64,000 bases of DNA from Hymenobacter sp. BT559 (lineage in GTDB: Bacteria > Bacteroidota > Bacteroidia > Cytophagales > Hymenobacteraceae). The stretch covers positions 124,001 through 188,000 of the forward strand of contig NZ_JAELXV010000005.1 in assembly GCF_016427535.1 (NCBI RefSeq), given 5' to 3'. The position numbers and the translations under genes were made by a program. The notes under the pieces are model-generated. The model searched no databases and had not been told where the DNA came from. It worked only from the letters and a program-made list of their open reading frames with translations. The number at the start of each line of letters is the position of its first letter. Position 1 is the stretch's first letter. Shown here piece after piece: positions 1 through 9,100 of the stretch.

Positions 1-996
1 CAGCAAGATGGCGAGCGCGCTATCCACCTGGCTTTCCTTGAGCAGGCCTTGGCGCACGGCCTCGGGCAGCTTGGTGTAGGTGTCGCCACAGTTCAGGTCC
101 ACGCCACGCGAGAGGGCCAGAGCAGCGGCTTCGGTCTTGGTTTTGACGGTTTTGTGGCCTTGGTACAAGTCGTCGAGTGCACCGCAGTCGCTCACCACGT
201 GGCCCCGGAAACCCCATTCTTTGCGCAGCACCTGGCCGAGCAAAAACTCGTTGCCGCAGCAGGGCTCGCCGTTGGTGCTGTTGTAGGCGCACATCACGGC
301 TTCCACGTTACCCTCTTTCACTAGCGCTTTAAAAGCGGGTAGATAGGTTTCGCGCAAATCCTGGGGCGAGGCCTCGGCATTAAACTCGTGGCGCAGGCGC
401 TCGGGGCCGCTGTGCACGGCGTAATGCTTGGCGCAGGCAGCCACTTTCAGGTACCTAGGGTCGTTGCCCTGCAACCCTTTCACGAAGGCCACGCCGAGCC
501 GGCTTGTCAGGGTAGGGTCCTCGCCGTAGGTCTCCTGGCCGCGGCCCCAGCGCGGGTCGCGGAAGATGTTGATGTTAGGCGTCCAGAAAGTGAGGCCGCC
601 GTACTTCACATAGTGGTTTTTGGCGATGGCGGCGTTGTAGACCGCCCGCGCCTCGTCCGAAATGGCGGTGGCTTCGCGTAGCGCCAAGTCGTCATCAAAC
701 GTAGCTCCGAGGCCGATGGCCTGCGGAAACACCGTGGCCGGCGCCGAGCGGCCCACGCCGTGCAGCGCCTCGTTCCACCAGCTGTAGGCCGGGATACCTA
801 GGCGCGCAATGGCCGGGCTCTGGTCGAGCATTTGCTGCGCTTTCTCCTCCAGCGACAGCTGCTTGATGAGGTCGTTGACGCGGGCGTTCAGCGGCTGCTT
901 CGGGTCGCGAAACAGCGGCGTCGCCTGGCCGTGGGCCAGGTGCCCCAGGGCCAGCAGCGCTAGGCTGGGCAGCAGGTGCGGGAGCTTATAGCGCAT
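1..996 (-). CDS. GH3 beta-xylosidase/beta-glucosidase (partial, C-terminus outside window)
   Basis: This is the N-terminal 332 codons of a family 3 glycoside hydrolase; the rest lies beyond position 1. The start ATG at 996-994 is followed by a signal peptide (about residues 1-24, ending LAHGQ), so the enzyme is exported, probably to the periplasm. The motifs WWNEALHGV, TFWTPNINIFRDPRWGR, KHYAVHSGPE and CAYNSTNGEPCCGN are those of the GH3 subgroup rich in beta-xylosidases. SDCGA carries the expected catalytic aspartate nucleophile. The start overlaps the end of the upstream acetylesterase gene by 11 bp, which suggests translational coupling. In this locus it probably removes terminal xylose from xylo-oligosaccharides. 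Family is near certain; xylosidase rather than glucosidase is inferred from the motifs and the neighbours. Confidence 0.9.
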   Translation of the reverse strand, partial: MRYKLPHLLPSLALLALGHLAHGQATPLFRDPKQPLNARVNDLIKQLSLEEKAQQMLDQSPAIARLGIPAYSWWNEALHGVGRSAPATVFPQAIGLGATFDDDLALREATAISDEARAVYNAAIAKNHYVKYGGLTFWTPNINIFRDPRWGRGQETYGEDPTLTSRLGVAFVKGLQGNDPRYLKVAACAKHYAVHSGPERLRHEFNAEASPQDLRETYLPAFKALVKEGNVEAVMCAYNSTNGEPCCGNEFLLGQVLRKEWGFRGHVVSDCGALDDLYQGHKTVKTKTEAAALALSRGVDLNCGDTYTKLPEAVRQGLLKESQVDSALAILL

Positions 997-2938
997 CGGT
1001 CTGGAAAGTTGAAGCGGGCAAGCCAGCTTTGTTGTAGAGGGCGGCGTTTTCGGGATTGTCGGCCCAGGCGTAGCGCACGGTGGTAGGCTGAGCTACCTGG
1101 TCGCTCCATACCACTACTTTGTCACCTTCTATGCGGGCCTGTGCCCACACGAACTTCTTATCGGCACCCGCCACGGCAAAGCCCGTAAGCGGCCCGTTGC
1201 CCTTAGCCACCAAGCTGCTGCCGGGGTCGGCAAAGGTGAGCGTAACCTTGTTGCCCGCAGCCTTGGCCGACTGGAAGAGCGGGCCAGCGGCCACCACCTT
1301 GCTGTCGCCGTAAGCTACTTTCTCGGCGGCCAGGGCCAGGCGGTGCCCCACGGTCTGCTTGTCCAAGGGGTGAATGTCATTCCACTCGCCCACGTCGAGT
1401 AGCACGGCCATACCGGTGTGGGGCACGGCCAAGGTGCGGCGCTGGGCATCGCGTACAGCCGCCCAGCCGCTTTCGCTCGGCTCTTTGCGCACGGCCTGAA
1501 AGTTGGGCAGCTGCGCGTAAATGAACGGCAGGTTGGGCTGATTGAGTTGCTTACGCCAGTCCTGAATGAGGCCGGTGAGTAGGGCTTGGTAGTCGTCGGG
1601 GCGGCCGGCGTTGCTTTCGCCTTGGTACCAGAGCACGCCCTTCACAGCGTAGGAGCGCACGGGCGCTATCATGCCATTATACAGTCCGCCCGGCTGGTAC
1701 TGGAAGGTGGTAGTGCCCGGGGTGGGCGGCATGGTCGCGCCTAGCTTATACTGCCAGTTGCCTTTCAGGTCGATGGTTTGACCACCCGCCACCAAGCGGT
1801 ACTCCTTACCCATCGTGAAACCACCACGCCCGCCGTTGCTGATGAGGCGCACCGTGATGATATTCTTGCCAGCTTTCAAGATGCCTGGTGCAAAATCATA
1901 CTTGCGGGGCGGGTACTGGTAGCCGGTGGTGCCCACCAGCTGCCCGTTGATATACGTCGAGTCGGCATCGACCAGCGTTCCCAACTCTAGGCGCGCGGGC
2001 TGGCCTACCATCGCGGCCGGCACGTCTACTTCCTTCTTGAACCACACCACGCCGTTTACCATACCTAGGGGCGTCTGGGTGGCCCAATAGCCGGGCACGG
2101 TCATGGTGGCCCAGCCGGTGGCGTCGTAGGTAGCGGCGCTCCACTTGGGCTGGCCGGGCTGCTCGCCCTGGTCGGACTGATGAAGGCGCTTGTACCAGTC
2201 GGCCACGGCCGCACCTTCGCGCTGCCGAGTACCGGCTACGAAAGCACTGTCGCGGTAGGGTGCCACTTGCTGCTCGTACTTCGGAAACTGCTTGAGCGCG
2301 TCGGCACTCAGCCAGGCCTCTGCCGGCGAGCCGCCCACTGCGTCCTTAATGATGCCCACTGGCACATTGTACTTTGCTTGCAGCTCCTTAGCGAAGAAGT
2401 AACCCACGGCCGAAAACTTTAGCACGCTTTCGGGGGTAGTGCTTACCCATTTGCCACCGGTGAGGTCGGCTTTGGGGCTGGTAAAAGCGTACGTCAGCGG
2501 CACCTCAAACTGCCGAATACGCGGGTTGTTGGCCTGCGCCACTTCCTGCGGGTACTTGTCACGCACGCGGCTCATGGGCGTTTCCATGTTCGACTGGCCC
2601 GAGCACAGCCACACGTCGCCCACCAGCACGTCTTTTACTACTAGGTGGTTGCTGGCGTCAACTTTCAGCTCGTAAGGGCCGCCGGCCTTTTGGGCGGGTA
2701 GCTGCACCTGCCACTCGCCCTTGGGGCTGGTGGTGGCGCTGTACGTCTTGCCCTGGAAGCTCACGGCCACCTTTTCGCCCGGCGCGGCCCAGCCCCACAG
2801 GCGCAGAGGCATGTCGCGTTGCAGCACCATGCCATCACTCACGAGGCGCGGCAGGCGCACGGTGGCCTGGGCGGTGGAGGTAATCAGCAAGCCGAGTGAG
2901 GCGCCAAAGAGGCCTAGTAATTTCCCGTTGAGAATCAT
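986..2938 (-). CDS. Sialate O-acetylesterase-like SGNH carbohydrate esterase
   Basis: A 650-residue secreted esterase. The chosen start at 2938 (MILNGKLLGL...) gives a clean signal peptide ending STAQA near residue 25; seven upstream codons would spoil it. The opening VSDGMVLQRDMPLRLWGWA is typical of the sialate O-acetylesterase family. The SGNH nucleophile lies in GQSNM (Ser116), a second block is WYQGESNAG, and the Asp/His pair is in DIHP near residue 520. A beta-sandwich insert of about 150 residues separates the two halves of the catalytic domain. The family is named for sialic acid, but many Bacteroidota members sit in xylan loci and remove acetyl groups from hemicellulose. Placement between a GH3 xylosidase and SusCD favours acetyl-xylan oligosaccharides here (inference). 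Confidence 0.88.
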   Translation of the reverse strand: MILNGKLLGLFGASLGLLITSTAQATVRLPRLVSDGMVLQRDMPLRLWGWAAPGEKVAVSFQGKTYSATTSPKGEWQVQLPAQKAGGPYELKVDASNHLVVKDVLVGDVWLCSGQSNMETPMSRVRDKYPQEVAQANNPRIRQFEVPLTYAFTSPKADLTGGKWVSTTPESVLKFSAVGYFFAKELQAKYNVPVGIIKDAVGGSPAEAWLSADALKQFPKYEQQVAPYRDSAFVAGTRQREGAAVADWYKRLHQSDQGEQPGQPKWSAATYDATGWATMTVPGYWATQTPLGMVNGVVWFKKEVDVPAAMVGQPARLELGTLVDADSTYINGQLVGTTGYQYPPRKYDFAPGILKAGKNIITVRLISNGGRGGFTMGKEYRLVAGGQTIDLKGNWQYKLGATMPPTPGTTTFQYQPGGLYNGMIAPVRSYAVKGVLWYQGESNAGRPDDYQALLTGLIQDWRKQLNQPNLPFIYAQLPNFQAVRKEPSESGWAAVRDAQRRTLAVPHTGMAVLLDVGEWNDIHPLDKQTVGHRLALAAEKVAYGDSKVVAAGPLFQSAKAAGNKVTLTFADPGSSLVAKGNGPLTGFAVAGADKKFVWAQARIEGDKVVVWSDQVAQPTTVRYAWADNPENAALYNKAGLPASTFQTDAL

Positions 2939-2980
2939 GTTTTTATAAGCCAAAGCCACTCAATACAGTACCCCTTCATA

Positions 2981-3017
2981 AATAAGCCCCGATTTCGAGG
3001 TGAAATCGGGGCTTATT
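2981..3017. terminator. Perfect 15-bp hairpin between susD and the esterase gene
   Basis: Arms at 2981-2995 and 3003-3017 are perfectly complementary with a 7-nt loop. A T-rich run follows on the plus strand and a weaker one on the minus strand. It lies just after the SusD stop on the minus strand, so it may end or attenuate the SusCD transcript before the two enzyme genes. It could be partial, since the downstream genes belong to the same pathway. Confidence 0.65.
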
Positions 3018-3061
3018 TTTATTTAGAGCCAGCCTTTTTAATAGCCAGTTCTTTCACCAGC

Positions 3062-5014
3062 CTATTGATAATTAGGATTCTGGTAAGTGGCTTTCACACT
3101 GGCATCTACATCCAGGCGGTCGAGCTGGAACTGTGGAATGGGACGTAGGTAGTGGTACGGCTGAATAGTGCGCGTAACGGTAGTCGGGGTATGGTCGCCG
3201 TAGTTGGTGCCCCCGATGCGGTAGGTACCAGCCAGCTCATTCCACTTCTGTGTGCGCACCAGGTCAAACCAGCGGTAGCCTTCGCCAAAGTACTCGCGCG
3301 AGCGCTCGGCCAGGATGTAGTTGATGTCGATAGTAGCCGGCGTAGCTGCCACCATCGCTGCGCTGTTATCCTGCGATTTAGGCACGTTGCCGTTGTTGTC
3401 GAAGCGCCACTTGCCGGCGCGGGCCCGAATCACGTTTATCAAGTCCTTGGCGGTTTGCCCGGCTTTGGTATTAGCACCTTTCACGGCGGCTTCGGCTGCT
3501 ACGAAGTACAGTTCCGAGAACTTAGCAATGTTGAAGGGGCGCGTGCTGCCGGCATTCGGCTGCCCTAGGCCCGTGCCGTTGTCGGTGCGGTAAGGGCCTA
3601 GCTTCCAAAGGCCCGGATACACGATGCGGCTGATGCCAAGCGGAGAAATGACGTAATCGGCCCGGTTGGGTAGTACACCCGCGCCAATGTTGCTCGCACC
3701 GGGGCCGCTAGGATAGGTAATAGCGGAAGCCGGCTCTGAGCCCAAGAAGGTCAGAATCGCATCGCCGGGGGCAACTGGCAGGTTATTGGCGTTGTACAGG
3801 GTCTGGGCAGCAACGCCAGCCTTGGGCCAGTTACCACGATAGGTCGTGGTAAAGGTGCCGTCGAAACGAGAGTCGTTCGTTTTATCGGCAAAAGTGTTCT
3901 GGATGGCCCCAATGGTCGGGGCCATGCGCGTCCAGGGGCGGCCTAGCGGCTGCACAGCTTCCCGCTGCACCGACGATATCGGGCCCGAGCCGTTGGAGTT
4001 GCTGGCGCTTCGGATGTTGGGGTAGTTCCAAGTTAGCATCCAGCCGGCAAAGTTGTCGGGGGCACCGCCGCTACCAAAGGTGAGGCTGCCGCCATTATAA
4101 AGCTCGCTGGATTCGGTATGGTCCGCAAACAGCAGTATCTCAGCGTTGCGGTCGTTCGTACCGAGGTTCACATCGTAGTACGTATTCTGCAGGCGGAACG
4201 GGCCGGGGCTGTCGATGCCGGCCGTGGCCACGTCGTAGGCCTGCTGGTAGTAGTACTGGGCGGTGCGGCCGGCTGGGTCGGTGCGCTGGGCCGCCGGATA
4301 GGTCGGAATGTTATTCGGGTTTTCCAGCCACCAAGCGTAGGTCAGGTAGGCTTTGGCCAGGTAAAGGCGGGCCAGCGTTTTGGTGGCCCCTCCTATCACC
4401 CGCGGGTTTGCCGGCAAGTCATTTATAGCTTGCAGCAAGTCGGGGAAAATGGCCTTGGTGTACACCTCGGGCACCGTATTGCGGGTGGAGGTCCGAACCG
4501 GATTGATGTTAAATTCTAACTCGCCCGAGCCCAAATCCAGCGGTACCCCGCCAAACGTCTGCACTAGCATGAAGTAGTCGAAGGCGCGGAAAAACCGGGC
4601 CTCGGCCACCAGAGAGGCCGAAATGGTGCCTACTGCACTGGCATTCTTAATAACGCCATTAGCCGTGTTGATATTCGGAAAAGCCGCGCCCCACAGGGCA
4701 TCCGCCCGGCTGTTATTAGCAGTGAGTTGCGCCCGGCCGGATAGGTCCATGGCCAGGAAGTTTTCGTCGGCATCCCGGCCGTAGGTTACTTCGTCGGTGC
4801 CCGTCAGGGTAGAGTTGTAGTAGTAGGCTTGGCCGTAGATGTCGCGCAAGTGCGCGTACATCGCAGTTAACCCCCCTTGCACGCCTCTTTCCGTTTGGAA
4901 AAAGCCTGGTTCGTAAATACTCCTGGGCTGCTCATTCAGCAGGTCCTTGCACCCGGCCGCAGACAGGGAGAGGGCGGCGGTGCTAATTAAGAATTGTAAT
5001 TTAAAACGTTTCAT
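3062..5014 (-). CDS. susD-like: SusD/RagB family outer-membrane glycan-binding lipoprotein
   Basis: A 650-residue lipoprotein. The signal peptide ends in a lipobox with Cys22 (LSAAGC), followed by KDLLNEQPRSIYEPGFF, the usual start of mature SusD proteins. TPR-like helical segments (for example FFRAFDYFMLVQTFGGVPL and AKLYLAKAYLTYAWW-type helices) and the C-terminal ERSREYFGEGYRWFDLVR block are family hallmarks. It lies 12 bp downstream of the SusC gene. SusD proteins cap the SusC barrel on the cell surface and capture oligosaccharides. The neighbouring genes point to (glucurono)xylan fragments as ligand, which is inference. Confidence 0.95.
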   Translation of the reverse strand: MKRFKLQFLISTAALSLSAAGCKDLLNEQPRSIYEPGFFQTERGVQGGLTAMYAHLRDIYGQAYYYNSTLTGTDEVTYGRDADENFLAMDLSGRAQLTANNSRADALWGAAFPNINTANGVIKNASAVGTISASLVAEARFFRAFDYFMLVQTFGGVPLDLGSGELEFNINPVRTSTRNTVPEVYTKAIFPDLLQAINDLPANPRVIGGATKTLARLYLAKAYLTYAWWLENPNNIPTYPAAQRTDPAGRTAQYYYQQAYDVATAGIDSPGPFRLQNTYYDVNLGTNDRNAEILLFADHTESSELYNGGSLTFGSGGAPDNFAGWMLTWNYPNIRSASNSNGSGPISSVQREAVQPLGRPWTRMAPTIGAIQNTFADKTNDSRFDGTFTTTYRGNWPKAGVAAQTLYNANNLPVAPGDAILTFLGSEPASAITYPSGPGASNIGAGVLPNRADYVISPLGISRIVYPGLWKLGPYRTDNGTGLGQPNAGSTRPFNIAKFSELYFVAAEAAVKGANTKAGQTAKDLINVIRARAGKWRFDNNGNVPKSQDNSAAMVAATPATIDINYILAERSREYFGEGYRWFDLVRTQKWNELAGTYRIGGTNYGDHTPTTVTRTIQPYHYLRPIPQFQLDRLDVDASVKATYQNPNYQ

Positions 5015-5026
5015 TTTTAGCGCTGC

Positions 5027-8000
5027 TTAGAAAGTGAGGTCCAGACCGCCGAGGAAGGTGCGGGTGGCTGGGGCGTTGGTGCCCAGCGTCAGGATGCGGC
5101 GGAGGTTGAAGTCAAGAGGCACGGCCGCGTTTTCGTTGCCATTCGAATTGGTTTCCGGGTCCATGCCCGATTCCTTCTTGTAAGGCGAGAAAAACACAAA
5201 AGGGTTCTGCGCCGTCACGTACAGGCGCAGGCGGCTGATGCCGGCCTTCTGCATCCACGCGCTGCTCTGGAAGTTATAGCCCAGCGAAATAGTGCGCACC
5301 TTGAGGTAAGAAGCATCGAAGTAGCCCAGCGTAGAGGCATACTTGGGGTTGTCGCCGCTCGTCAGACCACCGGGCTTGGGGTATTTGGCCCCGGTGTTAT
5401 CTGGCGTCCAGTAATCAACTTTTACGTTGCCGCGGCGGCCGTTTAGCATGTTGAGGTAGCCCCCCGAGCCGTAGATAGTGCTGTTGAGCAGGCCACCGTT
5501 TTGGAAGACGCCCACGACAGACAGGTCAAAGCCTTTGTACGCCAAGCGAGTGTTGAAACCACCTAGGAAGTTGGGGTTCACATCCAGAATCTGACGGTCG
5601 GCGGAGCCAATGGCGCGGGTGGGGCTACCATCTGCGTTGTACGTGCCGGTGTATTTCACCTTAATCATACCGGGGTTTCCGCCGGGCTCCAGAATGTTCA
5701 GGTACTGGTCGCCTTGCTGCCACAGGCCCGTTCTTTCGTAGTCAAATACTACGTTGATGGGCTGGCCCACAAACCACCAGTTGGCTTCGTCGCGCTGCTG
5801 GGCGCCTGCCAACGACGTAATCTTGTTGCGGTTGGCGTATAGGTTGACGCCCGCTTCCCAAGTCCAGCCATTGACATTGTCCAGAATCACTCCATTCAAA
5901 GAAAGCTCTATGCCTTTGTTTTGAGTGGAGCCAATGTTGGCCGTGTAGCTACCCACACCCGAGGTCGAAGGCAGTCCCAACCCAAGCAGCAGGTCTCGGG
6001 TGTTGGTAACGTAGTACTCCACGGTACCGGAGAGACGGTTTTTCAGAAGCGAGAAGTCTACCGCGTAGTTCCACGTTCTGGAGTATTCCCAACCTAGGGC
6101 AGGGTTAGGCAGTTGGGTCACATACAGGCCCGTCTGGTAGTCGGTAGGGCCGAAGTTGTAGGGCCGGGTGCTCAGGAGACCCAGGGTAGAATAAGGGTTA
6201 ACGGATTGGTTAGACGTTATGCCGTAGCCCGCCCGCAGCTTTAGCATATTTACGGCCTCAATTCCCTGCATGAACCCTTCTTTGGCTACGTTCCAGCCGA
6301 CTGACACAGCCGGGTACGCATTCCATTTGTGGCCTTCGGCAAGGCGCGACGAGCCGTCCGTACGAACCGTAGCGGACAGCAAGTACCGGTCGTCGTAGGA
6401 GTACATCACCCGGCCCATGTAGGACAGCAGACCGAATTTTGAGTATTGCTGGTCGCCGGGGTTTACCGTGATTTGACCAGCGGCCAGCCCTATGTTATAG
6501 AACTGGAAGGCGTCGGACGGAATATCCCGGCCATTGACCTGCGAGCGGTTGAATATATTGCTGGAGGCAGAATACAAGGCTAGCGCATTGATATTATGCT
6601 TCCCACCAAAGGTGCGGTCGTAGGACAGAATGTTTTCAACGGTGTAGTCCGTCGTAACCGAGTTGCTGACGGAGGCCGTGGAGGGAGTAGTTGGGGTGAC
6701 CGCGTTGATACCCTGCCCCGTATAGCTGCCGCCCTGGCTCTGCCGGTAGTTTACCCCGAGGTTAATGCGGTATTTCAGTCCTTCTACGCCCGGTATCTTC
6801 AACTCACCGAAGATGGCGTTGTAGGTGGCCAAGCTTCTGGTTTCGCTGAGCCATCTATCCCGGTTAGCCTCCACTACACCACGGGTCGTTACCCAGTTCT
6901 CGTCCAGCGGCATTTTGATGGTTCTTTTCAGCGAACCATCCGCGTTGTATGGGTTAGCAATTGGCGAGGAACTCAGTGCACCATATATGCCTATGTTGCC
7001 GCCTTCCGACAAGCTGTAGGTATTATTGGTCGTGAAGCCCAAGCGGACGTATTTGCCAACACTCTGGTCTAGCGTGCCGCGAATGGAAAAGCGGGTGTAC
7101 TGCTGGGTCGGGATTACGCCTTGCTCCTTATAGTAGCCAGCGTTGAAGTTATAACGTCCGGTTTCCGTACCGCCGCTCAGGCCTACGTTTTGGTTGTTTT
7201 GAATACCAGTCCGATACAGCAAATCCTGCCAATCGACATCCACATCATTGGCTTCATCTACACCGTTGGTATAGATACCCGCTGCTTTGCGAAGCGCCAC
7301 AAACTCGGGTCCATTCATCATGGGGTATTTGGCGAACAGGGTTTTCACGCCCACAAAGCCGCTGTACGTCACCTGCGGCTTTTGTCCTTTGCTGCCCCCC
7401 TTAGTGGTTACCAGCACCACGCCGTTGGCCCCGCGCGAGCCGTAAATAGCTGTGGCCGAGGCATCCTTTAGAATGTCAATCGAAGCAATGTCGTTGGGGT
7501 TAATATCCCCAATGGAGCCCGGGAAGGGAATGCCGTCTAGCACTACCAGGGGGTCGTTGCTGGCCGTCAGCGAGCGCGTTCCGCGGATGCGGATTTGCGG
7601 GCTGGCCCCGGGCTGAGAAGAGCTCTGGGAAATCTGCACGCCCGGCAGGCGGCCCTGCAGGGCCTGTCCGATATTGGCCACCGGCACTTCGCGCAAGACA
7701 TCTCCCTTGATGGAAGCCACTGAACCAGTTACCGCCTCGGCCCGCTGCGTGCCGTAGCCGATTACCTTCACTTCTTCCAGAGCTTGGTTTTCGGACTCCA
7801 GGCTCTGGGTTATGCTGGTGCGGTTGCCTACCGGCACCTCCTGCTTCGCGTAGCCGACAGAGCTAAGCACGAGCACACTATTGTCGTTGGGTACGCTGAT
7901 GGTGTATTTGCCATCCACATCGGTGGTGGTGCCGGTCGTGGTGCCTTTTACCACTATCGTCACCCCCGGGATGCCTTCGCCATTGGCAGAGGTGATTTTA

Positions 8001-8146
8001 CCGCTTACCGTGTGGGCACCCGCCACTTGGGCGTAGGCCACTTGGGGCAGCAGAGGAGTAAAGCTGCCACCTAGTAGGATTAGCGGCACCAGCCGCGACC
8101 ATTTCGCGCTATTAAGCCGCCGAAACGAAGGTATGGGTGTATGCAT
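5027..8146 (-). CDS. susC-like: SusC/RagA family TonB-linked outer-membrane transporter
   Basis: A 1039-residue TonB-dependent transporter. After a signal peptide (cleavage near AYAQ, residue 40) comes a carboxypeptidase-like regulatory domain (about 46-118, GKITSANGEGIPGVTIVV...). Then come the plug domain with the SusC signatures EVKVIGYGTQ and ATAIYGSRGANGVVLVTTKG, and a long beta-barrel ending in LDLTF with the terminal Phe expected for BAM insertion. It pairs with the SusD gene immediately downstream. It probably imports xylan-derived oligosaccharides, driven by TonB-ExbBD from elsewhere in the genome. Confidence 0.96.
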   Translation of the reverse strand: MHTPIPSFRRLNSAKWSRLVPLILLGGSFTPLLPQVAYAQVAGAHTVSGKITSANGEGIPGVTIVVKGTTTGTTTDVDGKYTISVPNDNSVLVLSSVGYAKQEVPVGNRTSITQSLESENQALEEVKVIGYGTQRAEAVTGSVASIKGDVLREVPVANIGQALQGRLPGVQISQSSSQPGASPQIRIRGTRSLTASNDPLVVLDGIPFPGSIGDINPNDIASIDILKDASATAIYGSRGANGVVLVTTKGGSKGQKPQVTYSGFVGVKTLFAKYPMMNGPEFVALRKAAGIYTNGVDEANDVDVDWQDLLYRTGIQNNQNVGLSGGTETGRYNFNAGYYKEQGVIPTQQYTRFSIRGTLDQSVGKYVRLGFTTNNTYSLSEGGNIGIYGALSSSPIANPYNADGSLKRTIKMPLDENWVTTRGVVEANRDRWLSETRSLATYNAIFGELKIPGVEGLKYRINLGVNYRQSQGGSYTGQGINAVTPTTPSTASVSNSVTTDYTVENILSYDRTFGGKHNINALALYSASSNIFNRSQVNGRDIPSDAFQFYNIGLAAGQITVNPGDQQYSKFGLLSYMGRVMYSYDDRYLLSATVRTDGSSRLAEGHKWNAYPAVSVGWNVAKEGFMQGIEAVNMLKLRAGYGITSNQSVNPYSTLGLLSTRPYNFGPTDYQTGLYVTQLPNPALGWEYSRTWNYAVDFSLLKNRLSGTVEYYVTNTRDLLLGLGLPSTSGVGSYTANIGSTQNKGIELSLNGVILDNVNGWTWEAGVNLYANRNKITSLAGAQQRDEANWWFVGQPINVVFDYERTGLWQQGDQYLNILEPGGNPGMIKVKYTGTYNADGSPTRAIGSADRQILDVNPNFLGGFNTRLAYKGFDLSVVGVFQNGGLLNSTIYGSGGYLNMLNGRRGNVKVDYWTPDNTGAKYPKPGGLTSGDNPKYASTLGYFDASYLKVRTISLGYNFQSSAWMQKAGISRLRLYVTAQNPFVFFSPYKKESGMDPETNSNGNENAAVPLDFNLRRILTLGTNAPATRTFLGGLDLTF

Positions 8147-8224
8147 GGGTGGGAAGTTTGAAAAATAAAAAATGAGAACTAAAGCAAAATAGCGCCTAAC
8201 GGGACAATAGCAATGAATAATCTG

Positions 8225-9067
8225 CTAAAATCCAATGGAATTGCCACCATCCACGGGCAGCGAGGCACCAGTGATATAGCGGGCGGCATTGGAGGCCAGG
8301 AACACGGCTGCGTGGCCGATATCGGCGGGCTTGCCAAACTTGCCCATGGGCGTGCGGCGCATGGCGCGGTCGCGGCGGTCGGGGTCCGAGTTCATGGCCG
8401 TGCGGCTCATCTCGGTTTCGATAAAGCCGGGCGCAATAGCGTTCACGCGCACGCCATGCTTAGAAAACTCCGAGGCAAGCACTTTCACCATGCCTTCGAC
8501 GGCTGACTTGGAGGCGGCGTAGGCCACCACGCGGTCGATACCATAGTAGGCGGCCATCGACGAAATCATGATAATCGTGCCGCTGCCGCGAGGTACCATG
8601 CGCCGGGCAGCAGCGCGCGTGAGCGCAAACACGGCGTTGAGATTGGTGTGAATGATGCGGCTGAAATCTTCATCAGTTACTTCCAGCGCTGGCTTTTTCA
8701 TATTGATGCCAGCATTGTTGACTAGAATATCGAGCGGGCCATACTCGGCCTCAATCTGCTCAATCAGCGCATCGGTGCCGTCGAGGTCGCTCACGTCATT
8801 CACCACAAAATGCGCACCTTCCCCCAACTCTGCAACTGACTCTTGCAGCACCGCTTCGCGGCGGCCCGTGATGATAACCGTGGCCCCGGCTGCCACCATG
8901 CAGCGGGCTATTTCAAAGCCAATGCCCGTGCCGCCCCCCGTGATGAGTGCCACCTGCCCAGCCAGTGAAAAGACTTGGAGCCCCGGCTGCGCGGCGGGGT
9001 CGGCAATAGCTAGTGTGGTCCCGTTGGTAGCCGAATGACCGTTGGAGGTAAGGATAGAAGTAGCCAT
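8225..9067 (-). CDS. SDR family dehydrogenase, probable D-mannonate oxidoreductase (fructuronate reductase)
   Basis: A 280-residue classical short-chain dehydrogenase with the NAD(P) motif TGGGTGIG at residues 43-50, NNAG, catalytic Ser in ISSMAAYYG and YAASK as the YxxxK pair. The N-terminus has about 30 extra residues before the Rossmann fold. It sits between the GH67 alpha-glucuronidase and SusC in the same operon as uxuA. Glucuronate catabolism needs a reductase turning fructuronate into mannonate before UxuA. No UxuB-family protein is visible, so this SDR is the natural candidate. A gluconate 5-dehydrogenase or KduD-type activity is the alternative. Confidence 0.82.
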   Translation of the reverse strand: MATSILTSNGHSATNGTTLAIADPAAQPGLQVFSLAGQVALITGGGTGIGFEIARCMVAAGATVIITGRREAVLQESVAELGEGAHFVVNDVSDLDGTDALIEQIEAEYGPLDILVNNAGINMKKPALEVTDEDFSRIIHTNLNAVFALTRAAARRMVPRGSGTIIMISSMAAYYGIDRVVAYAASKSAVEGMVKVLASEFSKHGVRVNAIAPGFIETEMSRTAMNSDPDRRDRAMRRTPMGKFGKPADIGHAAVFLASNAARYITGASLPVDGGNSIGF

Positions 9068-9100
9068 GATTGAATTGGCAGTAGACTGTTAAATAATAGA